Positions 57,763 to 64,000 of a stretch of 64,000 nt of DNA are shown here, piece by piece; the first letter of the stretch is position 1, and the number at the start of each line of letters is the position of its first letter. Below the pieces are notes generated by a model that was not told where the DNA came from, ran no database searches, and was given only the letters and a program-made list of their open reading frames with translations. Made by a program: the position numbers and the translations under genes. Location: NCBI RefSeq assembly GCF_014839805.1, contig NC_051119.1, forward strand, positions 3,713,245 to 3,777,244, written 5' to 3'. The stretch comes from Manduca sexta (lineage: Eukaryota > Arthropoda > Insecta > Lepidoptera > Sphingidae).

Positions 57763-59044
57763 TGCATTTATATCACTGACTGATTGACTTGTAGATTGAA
57801 CAAATATAACTAACAATCTTATTACTTATACTTGTAAATACGTAGGGTGAATGCTTTAAAGCATATTGGAAGGGATGCTGAATTTGTTAACTTAAACATG
57901 TTAATAAATTCAAAGACATCGACAGCTTACTTAAAATTTAATCAAATAAAAATACTGTTAGATTCTATTACTATTTGTTTATGTTATGCCAATAGCCTTT
58001 TTATTTACCTTCTGATCATTGCTCGTGATTCATAACTGATGCGAATAAAATGTTCACTGCAAGTTCAGGAGACTCTATCCCGTCTATAAGGGCGAATTTA
58101 TCTTTTTGTAATTACGGATTCTAATAAAAGGTCCATTTCGGAAGCCAAAAATAGGTAAGAGTAAAAAAATCCCTTATCTACCTATACGGCCATCAAAGCA
58201 GTCCTTCTATTAGAATGCCCATAATTGCAAAAAGACGGATATACCCTCGTAGACGGAATAGGACCCCCTGACTGTTTACTTTATTGTTTAAAATAAGCTT
58301 TAATATCTATGTTTTATATGAATAAAGAGATATGTATACCATTAGATCATGCAAACTGGAGATTCGAAATTGTCGTATGATGTTTGCATACGCGACGCGT
58401 AAATGACAAATGCCCGGTTACTTATCAATATCATTATCAGCCACATGCAGTCCACTGCTGAACATATGCCTTTCTTCAAAATATCGAGACAGAAAGCATT
58501 GACATTGCAAAGTCCATGGGCGACGTATGCTGCTTACCAACAGGCGGATCGCTTGCTCGTTTGCCTACAAAACCTATAAATAATAAAAAAAAAGATTTGT
58601 CAATAGTGCTCTGCATCCAGTCTGTTAGTAACCTTAATCAAACCGTCTGTCTACCTTGCAGGCGAGCCCCAATGTCTGTTTTTATTCGTACTGGATTGAA
58701 TGCATCACCTTTTTCACACTATGATATGTTAAGGATATGTATACATGCGGACTGAACACTTTTTTCATATGATTTATTAGGCAATACATTTATAAATATT
58801 TTTTGAAATATAATTGTTTAAGATAAGCAAATACTTGGATTCTAAATTAAAAGCAAAAATTATGCTATAATTGATTAAAAATTATGAAAACCGAAAATAT
58901 TTGATAAGTCCGCCTAGAAATCTTTAAGAGTGGCCTCCGTTCAATAGTAGACTGGATCCAAAATTTAAAGCAAAAATCCAGCAAAGTGATTAAAAATTAA
59001 AGAAAGTATTTGATAAGTCTGTCTGGAAATCTTTAGTAGGGGCC
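57763..59044. other. intergenic between the convergent UGT genes
   Basis: 58432-58480 (CCACATGCAGTCCACTGCTG) and 58508-58575 are retroposon fragments. 58100-58260 contains an imperfect inverted repeat around GTAATTACGGATTCTAATAA and TTAGAATGCCCATAATTGC. 58870-58920 and 58960-59050 are a diverged short tandem repeat (TGATAAGTC.GCC/TGGAAATCTTTA). No gene is supported. Confidence 0.45.
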
Positions 59045-59050
59045 TTTATT
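59045..59050 (-). terminator. Poly(A) signal of the minus-strand UGT
   Basis: TTTATT on + (AATAAA on -), about 140 nt past the stop. Confidence 0.5.
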
Positions 59051-59190
59051 TAATAGTAGACTTCATGTGGCTAATGATGACAATGAAACGCTGACACCAA
59101 TGGTATAAGATACCGGCAGATGAAAAATATTTGGTAACTGAGTCTGAATGAAAAGTAAACTAAATATAATATATAAATATATAAAAATTA

Positions 59191-59479
59191 TCACGATCTC
59201 TTAATCTTAACAGGGGTCATAAAACTCCGACAAACGCATCTCAACAAAGTATACACCATAAAAACAACTAACGAAACGGCTGTTAATAAGCCAGCGAGCA
59301 GTAGTAAGAGCAGCTGTATCTCGTAGTACTGCGTCCAGGACATGTTGGCGGCCGGGGACCTGAGATGCTCCGCCCCTCCGTGCCGCAGTACATGCTCTGT
59401 CCACCACACAGCTCGCTCCAAGGAACCTTGAGGCTGATCTTGCATCACATCACGAAGTTTATGAATGTTACGACGATAG
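59191..59479 (-). CDS. Minus-strand UGT, exon 4 (membrane anchor)
   Basis: Acceptor ATTTCAG, then SYRRNIHKLRDVMQDQPQ, LERAVWWTEHVLRHGGAEHL, a leucine-rich transmembrane helix, and the tail ending KIKRS before TGA at 59191-59193. 289 nt, exactly the length of the plus-strand exon 4, and it also ends in a KXKXX motif. A type I ER-membrane UGT convergent with the seven-first-exon locus. Confidence 0.94.
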
Positions 59480-59872
59480 CTGAAATCATTATCAGTAATT
59501 ACCAGAGCTGCTTATAACATAACGGTATATTCTTGTATCCTTTGGTTTCGCGATCCAATAAAACATAGTAAGGAAACCTATATATCTAAGAACCCTTTAT
59601 GACAGTTTTTTAAGTATGTAAAGTTTAACATTGTCAAAATCTCTTCAGCAACTTTAAATCAGAATGGATTTACAAACGGTTAAGTTCCTGTAAGAAATAA
59701 CTTTGATAGTTGATTATATACTTCTATGTCTATGCTTCTATACTAATATATAGTTGAATAGTTTGTTAGAACACGCTTAGCTCAGGAACTACTAAAAATA
59801 TTTTGAAAAAATCAGTAACTGAAGCTACATTACTCCAGAACGCTATAGGTTACTTTTATCCCAGGAAATTAT

Positions 59873-60154
59873 TTAAGGTTATAGCTTAAGGTCCATTTTT
59901 CATACATTTTGTTTCACCTTTAATCTGGGTAACTAAACAAGTATTGATAATTAAAGAATTTCGTCGTATTAAATTTTAAAGGCCGAAATATCCATGCATA
60001 TTAATTATTTTTACGTTTTTCTTTCAACTGCGAGAACTAATCACTAACTAGACGTGAATTTAAATTCTTTACTTGTCAATACTTGTTTATTTAGTTACCC
60101 AGATTAAAGGTGAAACAAAATGTATGAAAAATGGACCTTAAGCTATAACCTTAA
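59873..60154. repeat. Long hairpin (arms about 88 and 92 nt, loop about 100 nt)
   Basis: The left arm 59873-59960 and right arm 60063-60154 are near-perfect inverted repeats. They share TTAAGGTTATAGCTTAAGG, TTTGTTTCACCTTTAATC and CAAGTATTGA; the main difference is 4 extra nt in the right arm. It interrupts text of a worn Helitron-like repeat (GCTATAGGTTACTTTTATCC to the left). It could be a foldback MITE or an inverted duplication. Transcribed within the intron it would fold into a dsRNA. Confidence 0.85.
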
Positions 60155-60485
60155 GCCAGATTTTTTTCTAGCGAGTGGAGTCGTAGACAAAAATAGTGTT
60201 TTTATATAATGGGATGACGAGATAATTGCGAGTAGTTTATCTGGCAATTAAGTAAATTATTTGCCTCGTTTGGTGAGATAAGAAAAAATTATCAAAATGC
60301 TTGCAGAAAGATAATGTGCCGAGGTTACATTTAAAAATCATAAAGGAAGATAAAGACTCTTACGTCACTAGAAATGCGACAGTAAAGACTTACTTTACGT
60401 TATTTTCTTGGAGACATTGGTACAGATAATATATATTTGGTAGTTCCTAGATCTAGTTACATGTTTATTTTTTTGCATTTCCCTA

Positions 60486-60800
60486 GCAGCGATAGCCTAA
60501 TTGGGAGTGGAACGGTCTACCGAGATGAACGTCAACCAGTTCAAAACCTAAGGGCATGCATGTCACTTTTGTAAAAAAGTAATGAGTATATTCTTTGTGA
60601 TTTATCACTTGCTATAATAGCGAAGGAAAACATCGTAAGGACAGCTGCATGCCTGAGAACTTGTCCATAAAAATTTCGAAGGTATTTGAATTCTGCCAAT
60701 CTCCACTACGTCAGCGTAGTAAATGGCCTAAACCCTCTCAGTAGTAGACGAGGCCCATGCCTAGCGGAGGGACGGTATATAATAAAGGGCTGATATATAT
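60486..60800 (+). mobile_element. SINE family B in UGT intron 3
   Basis: GCAGCGATAGCCTAATTGGG head to AATAAAGGGCTGATATATAT end; moderately diverged, antisense to the UGT. Confidence 0.85.
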
Positions 60801-60803
60801 ATA

Positions 60804-61311
60804 TTTTTTTGTTTTCGCAGGCGCAAACGCTTTATCGCTTGGGGGTGAGTGGAACGGTTATGTTGGTTTCACCGGTCTTACGACCCAATGTCGACTCTCG
60901 GGAGTATAGCATCATCCGAGCGAGCATTGGACCGTGTCCCTAACTCCTGTATATCCCACACCAGCATACCAACCTAAACCCGCGGTGGCCTTCTTCGGCG
61001 CAAACGGGACAATCCCGGGATATATTGTTGCACTAAGATAGCTGCTTGGAACCGTCCCAGCGCGACACCACATTGCAACACCTCTCTAACTGAAGGGGCT
61101 AAGATGCCTCCATACGCTAAATGACGCCTGGAGTCTACGACATCGGGAGAGCTACTACCTGCATTGTCGTCCACCTTAGAGACGCTGTAGTCGAGCGAGC
61201 AGACCCCCACTGCCCACCCCGCAACTCTCTCTAAGCCCCACTTAGTCGCCTCTTACGACAGGCAGGGAATACCCTGGCGAAATTATTTAGATGCCCCAGA
61301 GCCACAGGGCA
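60804..61311 (-). mobile_element. GC-rich retroposon, second copy
   Basis: A T-run and TTTTCGCAGGCG at the left and TTAGTCGCCTCTTACGACAG ... GCCACAGGGC at the right match 24293-24852. It also carries GCGGTGGCCTTCTTCGGCGC in common. It is read in the same sense as the UGT (minus). Its right end lies 42 nt from the exon 3 donor. I could not define a clear target duplication here. Confidence 0.8.
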
Positions 61312-61353
61312 CAATAAAGAATTACAATCCTAAAATAAATTCGAACCACCAAC

Positions 61354-61573
61354 CTTTCGTCATTTATAACTGCTTTTATCGCGTTCATAAATGTGTCCTC
61401 TGAAAACGTTCCGAAATCAACTTTAACGCCTATTTTATGTTGAACGTATCGCGCGACATTGTACCACTGGTCGGCCATTATTGGAATACCGACTAATGGA
61501 ACTGCAGCTGTGATGGCTTCACTGGTCGATTGGAGTCCTCCTTGCGTTATAAATAGTTTGATTTTTGGATGCC
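61354..61573 (-). CDS. Minus-strand UGT, exon 3 (signature exon)
   Basis: Acceptor TTTGTTACAG, 220 nt, ending GAAAG|GTTGGT (a weaker donor than usual). It contains HPKIKLFITQGGLQSTSEAI, PLVGIPIMADQ (signature at 61467-61553), WYNVARYVQHKIGVKVDF and AIKAVINDE. Phases 1 and 2 match the plus-strand exon 3. Confidence 0.94.
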
Positions 61574-62527
61574 CTGTAACAAACGATACTCCCAATTTTA
61601 TACTGCTCAGATATTTCTTTCTGAGAATAAAGCTGGAAGATTTATACAAGCTTTTGCTGGCGGCTCCAATTGTGTAAAAAAGGTCTTCGGGATAAAACTC
61701 TCGCTATATATTTTCACAGGTCAAAGCTTCACACGGTGTCAAACTCTTTTCATTCGAAATTTCATGGACATGGGGTGTAGGGGTTCATATAATAAAGCGT
61801 AACAGAGTAACTATCAGATTTATAAGTATGGATTATCAGATTATTATTAATGATTAGTTGACATTGGCGTGGACTATGATCCATCTCATCCTGCATTGTC
61901 CAAATGCACCTTCCCGTAACACAAAAAAAAACTCAACGCATGTAGTGTGACTACCACGACTTATACTGTGCGTTATGCAACTCCCGCACAAGACCTAGGA
62001 AGATAGTGGTGACTGAAAACCAGCGCTGATCTAAACTTCGATTTCGAGTATATACTAAGTCATTTCTTTTTACCTTTCACTAATATTATGTTTGCTTAAA
62101 TTTGTTGTATTATTTGTTAATTTAAAGGCAATAAATTACTTTATTATTATTACAAAAGAAAGCCTAATATTTTTAAATTAGATTATTAGATAGATTTTGA
62201 ATCTAATAATAGGCTTCAGCGTGGTACATTAACGAACATTTGAGCAATGCTCGTTGTAGATCCATGTTTGGACATTACTAAATAACGAATTGAATGGCTC
62301 ATAATTTTAGTTATAAACATTTATTAAGGATTAATAAAAGAATGCCACAAGTATTTGTTGTTTTATGAATTAATTGCTATAAGTCATGTTATAAAAATTT
62401 ACACAGATTTTTGACCCCTCTGGTATCGAACCAAAGACCTTCAGGTTTACAATCATAATTTCCGTAACAAAAGCTAATCCCTAAATAAAAAGAAAAAATA
62501 GTGTATCCAATTAAGTCTAAAACTCAC
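61574..62527 (-). other. Minus-strand UGT intron 2
   Basis: 954-nt intron. A few short AT-rich tracts; no recognised repeat or gene. Confidence 0.75.
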
Positions 62528-62747
62528 TCAATAAATCAGATTGTGGTAACCACTTCTCTAATCTGACGTTGGCCGGTTTGTTTAGCAATTCCTTGTCATA
62601 TTTCCATAAGATGTCATACGGAAGCTTCGAGAAGACATTCACGATGACTTGAATTTTCTCTGATAATAATTCGGATGGCACATTGTTTGTACCCAAACTG
62701 AAGTAAATTACGCCATGTTCCGATGAGTCTAGGTAAGTTTTTAGATC
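62528..62747 (-). CDS. Minus-strand UGT, exon 2
   Basis: Acceptor TTTTTTTAG, 73 codons plus one base: DLKTYLDSSEHGVIYFSLGT, NVPSELLSEKIQVIVNVFSK, LPYDILWKYD, RLEKWLPQSDLL, donor TTGA|GTGAGT. It is one codon shorter than the plus-strand exon 2. It encodes the start of the UDP-sugar-binding domain. Confidence 0.93.
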
Positions 62748-63372
62748 CTAAAAAAATGTTTCAGTCAATAGCAAATTTTAAACATATTTACCTGCAAATT
62801 AAAAATGCCGACTTGAGTAAAGCGCATTCTACATTCTTGTCGAGGCATTTCGGTCTCGGATAAGACGAGACCGAGAGTGACTCTCCATATTCTCGCTCGT
62901 GTAGTTGTCCGTCCAGTATTTATATAGCATGTATGTATTAAAAACGTCTGTTGCTGTAGCATAATACAATTTTTTTGTTAATTCTGGAAAACTACACGTA
63001 AGCCATTTGATTTGAATCCGAAATACCGACACGATATGGAGACCTCATGAACATAGGCGAGACTTAACGAATGTGGTGGTTGTTTTGGTAAGAACGTGGA
63101 GCGGGAATTAATTGTGTTTGTAAAAAACACAATGAAGGCTGACAACTTAAAAAAAATATGCAACAACGCATTTAGTGAAATTTTGCTATATTATCATCTT
63201 TTCTTCTAAAACGCATCTTTTTATATTCACTTTTGGCATATTTAATGGTAAAAACAGCATACCGCTATGGATCATAATATATATCCGAATTACCCAAAGG
63301 GATGAGATTTAAAAATAAGATAGTACACAAAAACGGCAGAGGAACTTCTGCGACTCATTGAATAACAATTAC
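62748..63372 (-). other. Minus-strand UGT intron 1
   Basis: 625-nt intron; the short ORFs in it carry no motif and are not supported. Confidence 0.75.
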
Positions 63373-64000
63373 CTTAGGCAGTTCCTTTTCAGGTTTCTGG
63401 TGCGTACCTCCCATGTAAATAACATTGGGCGGCACCGGGCGGTTGTTTTCCCAAATTTGATGTACATTTAAAAACACCATGTGTATATTTTTGCTCATTT
63501 CCGACAGCGTTGGTATATCCTCGCCAAAATATTTTTTTAACATTTTATGATCGAATTCTTCGTGTTTATAATTCACGTCTATGTAGTTAAAATAATCATA
63601 GATCTCATTGATTTTTTTCCACATCGACAGTTCGCTTGGAGTATTACTACTTATCATAAAGGAATACACGAGAGGATGATTTGGTGATCCAAGTCGTTCA
63701 TTAATCACTCCCATAGATCCAAGGGAGTTAACTACGATCACTGGAGCTTTGTAGAAATGCCCGAAAACCATCGCCGAGGGGACACAAAGTTCCGCAAAGA
63801 CCAAATCAAATGTTTCATTTTTATTCTTTATCAGTTCTTGAACTTGGGGTGAAGCGAGTTCTTCTCCGAAGACGTTAGAAAAAAGATCCAAAGCGGTATT
63901 CAGTAGTACGGAATTGTCTTCTTTATGTCCAGTAGCAAATTCAGCAATTTTTTTGTTCCAAAATTCGTATGCTACATCATGGACGTCAATCTCTCTAAGA
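63373..64000 (-). CDS. Minus-strand UGT first exon, 5' end outside the window
   Basis: Open to the window edge. At the edge it reads LREIDVHDVAYEFWNKKIAE, corresponding to about residue 73 of the plus-strand first exons. So the signal peptide and catalytic-His block lie beyond 64000. It continues with FDLVFAELCVPSAMVFGHFY (Glu at the acidic position), HPLVYSFMISSN and NRPVPPNVIYMGGTHQKPEK, ending AAG|GTAATT in phase 0. The two loci are paralogous, and further first exons for this gene may lie beyond the edge. Confidence 0.92.

Larger units (their letters stand above)
59480..61353 (-). other. Minus-strand UGT intron 3
   Basis: 1.87-kb intron holding a long hairpin (59873-60154), a plus-oriented SINE B (60486-60800) and a GC-rich retroposon (60804-61311). 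Confidence 0.85.

Noticed and set aside
61459..61802. Plus-strand ORFs over 61459-61802
   Set aside because: They are antisense shadows of minus-strand UGT exon 3 and its intron.
1..64000. CRISPR arrays, operons, ribosome binding sites, phage features
   Set aside because: The gene structure, introns and repeats are those of an insect nuclear genome; no direct-repeat/spacer pattern is present.

Overview
The window is animal, almost certainly lepidopteran (moth or butterfly), nuclear DNA. It is AT-rich, its genes are interrupted by GT-AG introns, and it is packed with tRNA-derived SINEs, Helitron-like elements ending in CTAG/CTGG, non-LTR retrotransposon debris and MITEs. The only host genes I can support are UDP-glycosyltransferases (UGTs). 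Their sequence style (signal peptide, ARILGFFPTPSISHQ block, RRGHEV block) resembles the lepidopteran UGT33 group. That family name is recognition from memory, not a search result.

Layout: 1-21.3 kb is repeat-rich intergenic DNA. From 21.4 to 47.5 kb there are seven tandem copies of a long UGT first exon on the + strand (A-G, about 820 nt each). Each encodes a signal peptide and a complete N-terminal acceptor-binding domain and ends at a phase-0 GT donor. Six copies have a TATA box with an initiator-like site 24-33 nt downstream; copy E has a weaker TATA and a premature stop codon. None of the seven has its own downstream exons. A single set of exons 2, 3 and 4 (51374-51596, 52194-52413, 52528-52816) follows. 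It carries the nucleotide-sugar-binding domain, the UGT signature, the transmembrane anchor and a KXKXX tail. The simplest reading is a variable-first-exon / shared-constant-exon locus like the mammalian UGT1A locus: several promoters, several acceptor specificities and one donor-binding half.

From 52.8 to 59.2 kb is intergenic repeat DNA, including a Helitron inserted into the target duplication of a SINE. From 59.2 kb to the right edge, a second UGT gene lies convergently on the - strand. Its exons 4, 3 and 2 are complete and its first exon is cut by the window edge. Its exon sizes and phases match the + strand constant exons almost exactly.

The mobile elements give readable histories: a MITE inside a SINE, a GC-rich retroposon inside a SINE with a 14-bp target duplication, a SINE with perfect 15-bp duplications, a Helitron carrying a truncated and frameshifted Rep/helicase N-terminus in the shared UGT intron, a 2.7-kb PIF/Harbinger-like element, and a roughly 90-bp-armed hairpin in an intron of the - strand UGT. 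No tRNA, rRNA, CRISPR or prokaryotic feature is supported.
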